Assembly: GCF_900316895.1 (NCBI RefSeq)
Contig: NZ_ONER01000024.1
Location: forward strand, 1 to 17,283
Source: an uncultured Methanobrevibacter sp.
GTDB taxonomy: Archaea > Methanobacteriota > Methanobacteria > Methanobacteriales > Methanobacteriaceae
Length of the DNA: 17,283 nt
Direction: 5' to 3'
This document shows, piece after piece, positions 1 to 6,416 of this stretch. How positions within the stretch are numbered: position 1 is the stretch's first letter; the number at the start of each line of letters is the position of its first letter. Below the pieces are notes generated by a model that searched no databases, was not told where the DNA came from, and saw only the letters and a program-made list of their open reading frames with translations. Both the position numbers and the translations under genes were made by a program.

Positions 1-2276
1 TCAATATCATAAACATGACAATTAGTACCAGCAAGGTCTAATCCACCACCTCTACCGGAACCATCGGTTCCATTGGAAAGCGCTTTATTACCATCTAAAG
101 TACAGTTGGTTACATAAATATTGTCACCTTTGATAAAAGTGGAACCTCCTCTAGTTGCAGTGTTGTTAACGGATGTTACACCAGTAAATGTAGCATTATT
201 ACCTACAACATATACAGCACCACCATCGGTACCTGCAAAGTTATCAGACACTTCTACATTGTCAACGGTACACATGTCACCGTAAACATCTAATCCACCA
301 CCGCGTAAGGTAGCGGAGTTATCGTCAAAAGTGGAATCTCTGATAGTTGTACGATTACCACGGATAAATGCAGCACCACCACAATTAGCTGAGTTGTTGT
401 TACAGGTTACTGTTAAAAGAGTACAATTGTTACCAATAACATCTATAGCACCACCTAAACCTACATTAGGATCTGCAGTGTTATTAGTGAATTCTGAATT
501 GGCAATGTATGTATTTTCACCTATGACATAAATTCCTGCACCATTGATTGCATTGTTGTTGAAAAGGTTTGAATTGGTAATTCTTGTATTTGAACCTTCG
601 ATGAATATTGTACCATTGATTGCAGAGTTATCATATAAGGTTGAATTTTCAATAATAGTGTACCAACCCTCAATGTAAATAGCCCCACCATCATCTGAAG
701 CAGTATTGTTCACAAAGACTGTATTGATGATTTTGGTATTATTACCATACACATAAACAGCCCCTGCCCTACCTGTAGGATAGGAGGTTTTAGAAATATT
801 TTGGACATAAGGAGCCTCTTGACCTTCAATTTTTGCAACATTATTTATAAAGGTACAATTTTCAATTATCATATTATTTCCTTCAGTATTATTACCCCAG
901 AATGCATTATGTCCATACTCGATTCCACCAACCATAATAGCGGCACCTTCTCCACCGGTGTTATTGATGAATTCAGAGTTTCTTATAATTACATTGTTGT
1001 GACTTATTCCAAGTGCACCACCATATTCTGCTGTTCCTGTACAATTAATAAACTTACAGTTATCAAGCACTTGAGGTACACTAATATATCCGTCTGTGGT
1101 GTAATTTCCATGTATATATACTGCAAACCATCTAGAAGTAATATTGATAAAATTACAGTCAATTAAACTACTTGCAACAGTACCTCCACCGTATTCGTCT
1201 GAAAGACAAAAAGCACCACCGTGATTAGCAGAGCTTGTATTAATAAAGTTACATCCAACCAGTTTGGCACCGAAGATTGCACCTAACTGACCAGAACCGT
1301 CATTAATGCCACCATCACCAGCAAAAATCTGACGACAATTAGTGAAATTAACATTAGTCAGTGTTATTGGCACATTATCAGCGTCACATCCATATAGTAA
1401 AAACAGGTGTTGATATGTTTCAATATTATTAAAAACTACATTTGTCAAAGACCCACTCTGGAAATAAAACATTCTCCCTGTAGACCTTAAATTTTCAAAA
1501 GTAACATCCACGAAATCATAACCATTATCACTAATATATTCTCCATCTCGTTGAGCACCAGCGAAGGAAAATACAGATGCATCACTATTCACTTCAAATG
1601 TAGCAATTTGATTTGGATTATCTGCACTTCCTCCTAAAACTTTAACATTCGAAATAACTTTATGATTTTGAACAGGAGCTCGCCAATATCCGCCTCTATA
1701 GGTTTGACCATTCAGATATATAATATCTCCAGGATCAGCATTTACAATTGCATCAAATATTTGTTCTATTGAACCACCATAAAAATTAATAGTGTCACCT
1801 AGCACAGGCTCATCATTACTAGCACCAAGAATAGTTAAATCATTTCCAGCGCCAAGAATTTCTAAACCATTTTCATCATTACTAGCACCAAGAATAGTTA
1901 AATCATTTCCAGCGCCAAGAATTTCTAAACCATTTTCATCATTACTAGCACCAAGAATATCTAAAGTATTCGCAGCGCCTAGTTTTTCTACACTTTTCTC
2001 ATTTTCTACATCATTACTAGAACGCAATAAATGACTTTCATTATTAACTAAATCATTATTTTCGTTTCCACTTGTCTGAGCTAACGAATCATCATTAGCT
2101 TCGTCAATAAAATCTACATTCTCATTTACAGCATCGATTGGATTTAGATCTGACAGCGAACTAAGTTCACCAGCATTTTGTTCATATGTTAGATTTTCAT
2201 TTGCGCACACAAACGAAATCGAAAATATCGTTAAAAATAGCATTAAAGTTAAAAACATATATCGCTTAAAACGCAT
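1..2276 (-). CDS. Adhesin-like secreted beta-helix repeat protein, C-terminal part beyond the window
   Basis: The reading frame is open from an ATG at 2276 to the left edge, giving 758 codons with no stop, so the C-terminus is missing. The start follows an AGGAG site at 2283-2287. The first 23 or so residues are a signal peptide: MRFKRYM, a hydrophobic stretch, then a cut near VCA/NEN. An acidic, Asn/Ser-rich linker follows, with repeated ILGASND/ILGAGND motifs. The rest is a long run of roughly 20-25-residue repeats of the type NNTAxxxGGAIYVxGxNxxIxNSxF. This is characteristic of right-handed parallel beta-helix, Pmp-like adhesins that are expanded in gut Methanobrevibacter. The family is exported by Sec and displayed on the cell surface, where it is thought to mediate attachment. 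The ligand is unknown. C-terminal anchoring domains (big-like repeats or transglutaminase-like domains in relatives) would lie outside the window. Confidence 0.9.
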   Translation of the reverse strand, partial: MRFKRYMFLTLMLFLTIFSISFVCANENLTYEQNAGELSSLSDLNPIDAVNENVDFIDEANDDSLAQTSGNENNDLVNNESHLLRSSNDVENEKSVEKLGAANTLDILGASNDENGLEILGAGNDLTILGASNDENGLEILGAGNDLTILGASNDEPVLGDTINFYGGSIEQIFDAIVNADPGDIIYLNGQTYRGGYWRAPVQNHKVISNVKVLGGSADNPNQIATFEVNSDASVFSFAGAQRDGEYISDNGYDFVDVTFENLRSTGRMFYFQSGSLTNVVFNNIETYQHLFLLYGCDADNVPITLTNVNFTNCRQIFAGDGGINDGSGQLGAIFGAKLVGCNFINTSSANHGGAFCLSDEYGGGTVASSLIDCNFINITSRWFAVYIHGNYTTDGYISVPQVLDNCKFINCTGTAEYGGALGISHNNVIIRNSEFINNTGGEGAAIMVGGIEYGHNAFWGNNTEGNNMIIENCTFINNVAKIEGQEAPYVQNISKTSYPTGRAGAVYVYGNNTKIINTVFVNNTASDDGGAIYIEGWYTIIENSTLYDNSAINGTIFIEGSNTRITNSNLFNNNAINGAGIYVIGENTYIANSEFTNNTADPNVGLGGAIDVIGNNCTLLTVTCNNNSANCGGAAFIRGNRTTIRDSTFDDNSATLRGGGLDVYGDMCTVDNVEVSDNFAGTDGGAVYVVGNNATFTGVTSVNNTATRGGSTFIKGDNIYVTNCTLDGNKALSNGTDGSGRGGGLDLAGTNCHVYDI
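1810..1959. repeat. 63-bp tandem repeat inside the adhesin linker
   Basis: Two identical 63-bp units lie at 1810-1872 and 1873-1935. A third copy begins at 1936, is identical for 24 bases and then degenerates. The unit is 21 codons, so copy number can change without breaking the frame. On the minus strand it encodes two near-copies of the heptapeptide LGA(S/G)ND(E/L), in the linker between the signal peptide and the beta-helix. Sequence identity of the two full units suggests a recent duplication. Confidence 0.9.
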
Positions 2277-2305
2277 AACATTCTCCTTTTTAAACAACTT
2301 AATGC

Positions 2306-2403
2306 TGTTTAACTTCAATCTAATGAAATGTATTTGCTTTAATAATATAAATATTGTTTAACTTTAAATAATGAAAACTTTTTGCCCTTTAATAATACAA
2401 ATA
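2306..2403. repeat. Imperfect 48/49-bp tandem duplication in the adhesin promoter region
   Basis: Unit 2306-2353 and unit 2355-2403 both begin TGTTTAACTT, contain TAATGAAA near the middle and end in CTTTAATAATAyAAATA. Read on the minus strand, each unit carries an AT-rich TATTTrTATTATTAAAG segment that could act as a TATA region. The proximal one lies about 65-75 bp before the adhesin start codon. The duplication may provide two promoters or a doubled regulator site; this is inference. Confidence 0.65.
2341..2352 (-). promoter_or_regulatory. Candidate TATA box of the adhesin gene
   Basis: On the minus strand this reads ATTTATATTATT. A start about 25 bp downstream would give a leader of roughly 40 nt carrying the AGGAG site at 2283-2287. 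The choice among several AT-rich segments here is uncertain. Confidence 0.4.
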
Positions 2404-2692
2404 TAGAAAAAAACTTGAAATTTTGATACAGTAAAGCACTAAAATAAGAACTTTATGTACCAATTGATATTATGATTTTTGGCATATATAAATGTTTATA
2501 TTACATCCTGAAAATGAGATCTGAATATACTGTAAATAGTTAAAAAAAAAAAGTAAATAACTAAAATCAGCCATATGAAAACCAAAGCAGGTTGATTTAA
2601 AATAACTGATTTGACTGAAAGCCAATACTATTCGGATATATAGTAATTAGTTATTTATGATTACTTATCATAGGATAAGGCCTATAATTCTC

Positions 2693-2715
2693 CCTATTTA
2701 AATCCAATAAATAGG
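2693..2715. repeat. Perfect 8-bp inverted repeat, 7-nt loop
   Basis: CCTATTTA (2693-2700), loop AATCCAA, TAAATAGG (2708-2715). It belongs to a series of ATAGG/CCTAT elements and lies 5 bp before a perfect 33-bp duplication containing T7 runs. No adjacent gene on the plus strand would need it as a terminator. Confidence 0.6.
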
Positions 2716-2720
2716 AAGTG

Positions 2721-2786
2721 ATTTTGATCTTTTTTTAATAGGTATATGTCCTAATTTTGATCTTTTTTTAATAGGTATATGTCCTA
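2721..2786. repeat. Perfect 33-bp tandem duplication
   Basis: Positions 2721-2753 and 2754-2786 are identical, base for base. Each unit contains GATC, a T7 run, and ATAGG-N7-CCTA, an imperfect inverted repeat. Identity over the full unit suggests a recent slippage duplication. It lies in non-coding DNA about 450 bp upstream of the adhesin start. Confidence 0.9.
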
Positions 2787-3116
2787 TAACTGAACCATAA
2801 TTGCTCATGGTTAAGACATGTGTCGAAAGCCTTTCGATAGGTTCCTAAATCAATAGAAAACTATCTAATTTCTGTTTTTTCAAATATTTAATACTATTTT
2901 TAAACAAATTTTTCATTAACATACATGTCCTAATCATATCTTCTATAATCCAAACACATATGCATATTAATTTATGATATATTGTATAATATAAAGGTTA
3001 CTATTTTAATTTTGTTTTTATATATTGAAACAAAATTTTATATGAATAAAAAAATAAAAATTAATTTTAAAAATTAAACAATTAAATATATATTACATTT
3101 TTTTTAATAATATTAT

Positions 3117-3228
3117 GTAATTATTATATTACTTTTTTTGTTTAAATAATTTGTAATAAATATGTTACATATTAAACATTAATGTAATATTTATATTACA
3201 TATTCACTTGATGTGATTAATATATCAC
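3117..3228. promoter_or_regulatory. Array of four GTRAT-N6-RTYAC palindromic sites
   Basis: Four 16-bp inverted repeats share one design. 3117-3132 is GTAAT-N6-ATTAC. 3153-3168 is GTAAT-N6-GTTAC. 3184-3199 is GTAAT-N6-ATTAC, extending to a 9-bp-arm palindrome at 3182-3201. 3213-3228 is GTGAT-N6-ATCAC. Their centres are 36, 31 and 29 bp apart, close to three helical turns. They end about 80 bp before the radical SAM start codon and just upstream of a TATA-like CTTTTATAC at 3242-3250. The pattern suggests cooperative binding of a dimeric regulator, which I cannot name. Confidence 0.6.
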
Positions 3229-3306
3229 GTCCAATGACATACTTTTATACCAGGGATATAATTTCAAAAAGAACTGTTATTTAATATAAAATATATAATT
3301 ATTAAC

Positions 3307-4419
3307 ATGACTACATTGGAAAAGATGAAAATCTTAACAGATTCTGCACAGTATGACCTTTGCGATTATGTCAGTCATAACAAAAGTTCGCAGATTAATT
3401 TGCCGGGAATTTACGAAGCAACAGGCCATGACGGATGTAAGATTCCTCTTTTTAAGACACTTTTAACAAACAAATGTAAAAATGACTGCAAATATTGCAT
3501 AAACCAATCCAAAAGAAATTTCACACGATTGGAACTGTCACCTGAAGAGCTTGCAAAGGCATTTCTCGGATACTATAACAGGGGAATGGTCAACGGTCTG
3601 TTTTTAAGCTCAGGAATCACAGGCGATGTGGACTCCACAATGGAAAAGGAAATAGAAACCATCAGACTTTTGAGAAAAAAATATGGTTATGACGATTATA
3701 TACACTTAAAAGTGGTTCCAGGCGCCAGTCGGGACTCAATCAAAAGGGCAATGGCCCTTGCAAATAGGGTTAGCATAAACATTGAAGCTGCAACACCATC
3801 CGGCCTTGCAGAACTATCCTCAACCAAGGATTACAATAAGGACATCCTGAAAAGGTTATCATGGATCAACAGATACCAGCATAAAAGCACGACTTACCCC
3901 AATTCCACCCATACCACACAGCTGATTGTGGGTGCAAATGATGAAAGTGACAAGGAAATACTCAGTAGAATGGAAAAGATCTATAAAAATTCCGAATTGA
4001 AAAGAACATATTTTTCAGCATTTACGCCAATTGAAGAAACAGAATTTGCAAATAAAGAGGCATGCTCGACTGACAGGACTGCAAAGTTATATAATGCAGA
4101 CAGTCTGCTTAACGATTACCACTATAATGTCAAAGAGCTGGTATTTGATGATGATGACAATCTATTGTTGAATCAGGACCCTAAAATACTGGCCGCAAAA
4201 AATATGAATATATTTCCAGTAGAAATAAATTCCGCACCACTGATAGAATTGATACGAGTTCCAGGTATCGGTATAAAATCTGCAAAACAGATAATTTCTA
4301 TTCGAAAAAAAACACCATTCTCCAATAAAGAACAGCTTAGGAAATTGGGCGTTGTAGTTGATAGAGCGGAACCATATATCAAAATAAGCGGCGAATATCA
4401 GACTACTTTTGATTTTTAA
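3307..4419 (+). CDS. Radical SAM protein with C-terminal helix-hairpin-helix, putative DNA repair or modification
   Basis: This 370-residue protein has the radical SAM CxxxCxxC cluster motif at C57, C61 and C64, the ligands of a [4Fe-4S] cluster that cleaves S-adenosylmethionine. At the C-terminus (about residues 307-345) is a ComEA/UvrC-like helix-hairpin-helix with VPGIGIKSA, a non-specific DNA-binding element. This combination matches the family called putative DNA modification/repair radical SAM protein (TIGR03916). In many bacteria its gene is linked to a uracil-DNA-glycosylase-like gene; here no such partner is adjacent. The substrate is unknown. No ribosome binding site precedes the ATG. 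An AT-rich TATA-like stretch at about 3281-3297 would place transcription start close to the ATG, consistent with a leaderless message. A Met at residue 7 is an alternative start. Confidence 0.85.
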   Translation: MTTLEKMKILTDSAQYDLCDYVSHNKSSQINLPGIYEATGHDGCKIPLFKTLLTNKCKNDCKYCINQSKRNFTRLELSPEELAKAFLGYYNRGMVNGLFLSSGITGDVDSTMEKEIETIRLLRKKYGYDDYIHLKVVPGASRDSIKRAMALANRVSINIEAATPSGLAELSSTKDYNKDILKRLSWINRYQHKSTTYPNSTHTTQLIVGANDESDKEILSRMEKIYKNSELKRTYFSAFTPIEETEFANKEACSTDRTAKLYNADSLLNDYHYNVKELVFDDDDNLLLNQDPKILAAKNMNIFPVEINSAPLIELIRVPGIGIKSAKQIISIRKKTPFSNKEQLRKLGVVVDRAEPYIKISGEYQTTFDF

Positions 4420-4542
4420 ATTTTTTATAAGAGTAAATTATAATATAATGAATTACTATTAAAATAAATATTCATGAAATTAATTAAAATAATAGAAAAA
4501 AATTGATTGTCAAATATATATTGTAAAATATAGTCGGTGTCA

Positions 4543-4589
4543 TTTCAAGTGAAAAATAGATTCATGAGAACAGTTTCAAGTGCAAAATA
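4543..4589. repeat. Two 16-bp direct repeats in a convergent gap
   Basis: TTTCAAGTGAAAAATA (4543-4558) and TTTCAAGTGCAAAATA (4574-4589) differ at one base and are 31 bp apart. The first also contains the inverted repeat TTTCA-AG-TGAAA. They lie in the 206-bp gap between the 3' ends of the radical SAM gene and the ParA-partner gene. Their function is unknown. Confidence 0.6.
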
Positions 4590-4596
4590 ATATATT

Positions 4597-4603
4597 AAAA
4601 AAA
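4597..4603 (-). terminator. T7 tract after the ParA-partner gene
   Basis: Seven A residues on the plus strand give a T7 run on the minus strand, 23 bp past the TAG at 4626-4628. Archaeal termination commonly needs only such oligo-T tracts. A hairpin is not evident. Confidence 0.45.
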
Positions 4604-4625
4604 GTGAATTATATTTGATAATATA

Positions 4626-5150
4626 CTACTCATCATCAAATAATGCCCAAATTTCAGGGTACTTTTTAGAAACGGCTTCATCAATCAATATGGAAGCCTC
4701 TTTAGAAATACTGAATTCCGGTTCAGTTTTTCTTAAATACCTCAATACTGCTGAAGATCTTGAAGACCATAAAGTGATTCTTGGATTTTTGTCTACAATC
4801 TTTTTAACATCATCTATGTGTTCCTTCTGGATTTGGATTTCTGATGATGTTTGTACACTTTCTTCGCCACTTTCAACGCCAGATAACTCTTCGGATGAGT
4901 CATCAGTTTCCTCATTTTCCAAGCCCTCTTCAACATCTGAATCATCACCTTCAGTTTCTTGTGAATCTAAATCATCTTCAACATTAGATTCTTCTTTAGA
5001 AGTTATATCTTCAACAACTTCTTCAACAGTAGTCTCCTCTTCATTTAACATGTCCTCAAGGGACTGAGGTGAATTACTGTCAAAATCTTCATTATAAAAA
5101 TCAGGTGGAATTAAAGAGTCCAATCCTTTTCCAAGACCTTTTCTAGGCAT
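4626..5150 (-). CDS. ParB-like adaptor: GLGKGL N-terminus, acidic linker, small C-terminal domain
   Basis: The protein has 174 residues and begins MPRKGLGKGLDSLIP, very like the N-terminal peptide by which chromosomal ParB/Spo0J proteins stimulate the ParA ATPase. No ParB CTPase or helix-turn-helix domain follows. Residues about 30-105 are a highly acidic Glu/Asp/Ser linker. Residues about 108-172 form a compact tail: a basic helix, a short strand RITLW, helix SRSSAVLRYLRK, then SKEASILIDEAVSKKYPEIW. The strand-helix-helix order, and the Ser at the start of the last helix, would fit a ribbon-helix-helix DNA-binding fold, but that is my inference. The start codon overlaps the end of parA by 8 bp and has a GGGAGGG site five bases upstream, so the two are translationally coupled. 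It probably links ParA to DNA, possibly to the heptads upstream. It could also be an adaptor for a non-DNA cargo. Confidence 0.75.
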   Translation of the reverse strand: MPRKGLGKGLDSLIPPDFYNEDFDSNSPQSLEDMLNEEETTVEEVVEDITSKEESNVEDDLDSQETEGDDSDVEEGLENEETDDSSEELSGVESGEESVQTSSEIQIQKEHIDDVKKIVDKNPRITLWSSRSSAVLRYLRKTEPEFSISKEASILIDEAVSKKYPEIWALFDDE

Positions 5151-6003
5151 TTGTTACCCTCCCGGCCTTATTGGAATTTCTGTTTAATTCAGCTTTAGCT
5201 TTAATATTTGTCTTAGCATCATTCAAATTAACATTTTCATCCCTTTGAATAATTTCCTTTGCCAATTTAAGATAAGCTTTTGTTCCTGTACTGTCCGGAT
5301 CATAAACCAGGCAAGGTTTACCATAACTAGGAGCTTCAGCTAGCCTAATGTTTCTAGGAATGACAGTTTTGAATAATAAGTTGGTTTCGCCAAAGTAACT
5401 TTTAAGCTCTTTGTAAACGTCTTTGCTAAGTCTAGTTCTCTTATCATATAGAGTGAGGAGAATTCCTTTTATTGGAGTGGGACTTCTAAGCCTTTGTTCG
5501 ACTAATTTAATAGTATTAATCAAATCAGCTACACCTTCTAGTGCATAATACTCAGCTTGGATAGGTATTAAAACGCTATCGGAAGCTACTAATGCATTGA
5601 CTGTTATGACACCTAATGAAGGAGGTAAATCAATGAAAATGTAATCAAATAATGGTACAACATCCTTAAGAGTTTCCTTCAAGATAATATGATAATTTTC
5701 TCTTCTGGAAAGCTCCATTCCAGCACCACTAAGGGATATATTACTTGGGATAATAAACAAATTTTTAATAAACGTAGGAATTGTTGCTTTTTTTACATTT
5801 ATATCCCCAATGATGGCATCGTATATTGTATTTTCTATTTTAGTTTTATCAATGCCAAAGCTTGTAGTAGCATTGGCCTGAGGATCCATATCGACCACTA
5901 AAACAGATTTGCCCATTACCGCTAGAGATGTTGCAGTATTCACAACAGTTGTTGTTTTACCACAGCCCCCTTTTTGATTCATCACTGCAATTACTTCACT
6001 CAT
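5143..6003 (-). CDS. parA: ParA/Soj-family partition ATPase
   Basis: This 286-residue protein has the deviant Walker A motif KGGCGKTT (residues 11-18, with the signature Lys11), the A' motif VVDMDPQAN (36-44) and Walker B YIFIDLPPS (122-130). These are diagnostic of ParA/Soj rather than MinD, which it resembles less in length and which usually has a C-terminal membrane helix. ParA proteins dimerise on ATP, bind DNA non-specifically and are released by a ParB-type partner, so moving cargo over the nucleoid. A basic, Asn/Lys-rich tail ends the protein. The start follows AGGAG at 6013-6017. The only gene downstream is the GLGKGL partner. The upstream gap is entirely repeat array, so its promoter must lie within or overlap the heptads, which suggests autoregulation. 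A TATA-like TTATAAAT on the minus strand lies at 6049-6056. Confidence 0.9.
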   Translation of the reverse strand: MSEVIAVMNQKGGCGKTTTVVNTATSLAVMGKSVLVVDMDPQANATTSFGIDKTKIENTIYDAIIGDINVKKATIPTFIKNLFIIPSNISLSGAGMELSRRENYHIILKETLKDVVPLFDYIFIDLPPSLGVITVNALVASDSVLIPIQAEYYALEGVADLINTIKLVEQRLRSPTPIKGILLTLYDKRTRLSKDVYKELKSYFGETNLLFKTVIPRNIRLAEAPSYGKPCLVYDPDSTGTKAYLKLAKEIIQRDENVNLNDAKTNIKAKAELNRNSNKAGRVTNA

Positions 6004-6025
6004 TAAAGAATTCTCCTATATCAGA

Positions 6026-6389
6026 TAAGTTTTAAGTTATCAGTTATGATTTATAACTTAAAATTTCAAAGCTCTAAAGAATAACATTTAAGTTATCCAG
6101 TATAAGTTAAAAGGATTAAGTTATTTCTTTTAAATTAAAACTTAAAGGAAATAACTTATCAGTTCCAACTTCTAAGGGATAGGAAATAAGGTTTAAGTTA
6201 AAACTTCTAAATTATAAAAAATAAGTTTTAAGAAATAACTTATCATAACTAACTTTTAACAAATAAGTTATATTTTATAACTTCTTCCTTATAAAGTATT
6301 TGTTTTCACAAATAAGTTATTAGTTATTAATTAACACTTATAAGTTATAACTAATAATGAAAAAATAATAAGTTATAACTTATAACTAA
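6026..6389. repeat. In-phase array of about 52 TAASTTA heptads, candidate centromere and operator
   Basis: Cut into consecutive 7-mers from 6026, the region shows exact TAAGTTA at 6033, 6089, 6103, 6117, 6194, 6264, 6313, 6341 and 6369. Exact TAACTTA, its complement, lies at 6054, 6152, 6236 and 6376. All 13 are in the same 7-bp register across 364 bp. By hand count about 11 further in-phase heptads differ at one base (for example 6026, 6040, 6131, 6138, 6208, 6222, 6250, 6278, 6320, 6348, 6383) and about 14 at two. I found no exact copy out of phase. The array begins 8 bp beyond the parA ribosome binding site and ends at the trpB2 terminator tract, so it fills the gap. Direct and inverted copies are mixed. 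Contiguous heptads bound by a ribbon-helix-helix protein are known for the omega protein of pSM19035 (WATCACW repeats). Partition and autoregulatory roles here are inferred. Confidence 0.85.
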
Positions 6390-6405
6390 AAAAATTAAAA
6401 AAAAA
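6388..6405 (-). terminator. Oligo-T terminator of trpB2
   Basis: On the minus strand, T9 and T7 runs separated by AA lie 12-29 bp past the trpB2 stop. They abut the last heptad of the array. Confidence 0.6.
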
Positions 6406-6416
6406 TAAGAAAAGGA

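Larger units (their letters stand above)
2277..3306. other. 1030-bp intergenic region between divergent genes
   Basis: No convincing gene or tRNA is visible here. From left to right it holds the adhesin leader and promoter, a 48/49-bp imperfect duplication (2306-2403), and a cluster of TAGG/CCTA inverted repeats (2670-2847) that includes a perfect 33-bp tandem duplication. Next comes a perfect 7-bp inverted repeat, TCGAAAG-c-CTTTCGA, at 2823-2837. A hairpin at 3008-3037 has a 10-bp stem, AATTTTGTTT/AAACAAAATT, and a 10-nt loop. The array of GTRAT-N6-ATYAC palindromes before the radical SAM gene (3117-3228) comes last. An unannotated small RNA cannot be excluded in 2640-2870, where most of the inverted repeats lie. 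Confidence 0.6.

Noticed and set aside
801..1166. Plus-strand 121-residue open frame inside the adhesin
   Set aside because: It lies antisense to the beta-helix repeats, which have clear protein-level periodicity on the minus strand. The plus frame has no family features.
2790..2860. Possible tRNA or structured RNA
   Set aside because: Inverted repeats are present (AACCAT/ATGGTT at 2793-2812; TCGAAAG/CTTTCGA at 2823-2837), but no cloverleaf, TTCRANY T-loop or acceptor stem can be formed.
3008..3037. Intrinsic terminator hairpin
   Set aside because: The 10-bp stem is almost all A/T, and no gene ends near it on either strand, so I list it only as part of the intergenic description.
4615..5067. 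Plus-strand 150-residue serine-rich open frame
   Set aside because: It is the antisense shadow of the acidic linker of the ParA partner. Glu/Asp codons read backwards give Ser/Phe-rich sequence, and there is no start signal.
6026..6389. CRISPR array or insertion-sequence remnant
   Set aside because: The repeats are 7 bp, contiguous and in both orientations, with no spacers of CRISPR size, no cas genes, no terminal inverted repeats and no transposase.
6026..6389. Replication origin
   Set aside because: No orc1/cdc6 gene or recognisable origin recognition box is present in the window. Repeats of 7 bp upstream of parA fit a partition site better, although an origin nearby outside the window is not excluded.
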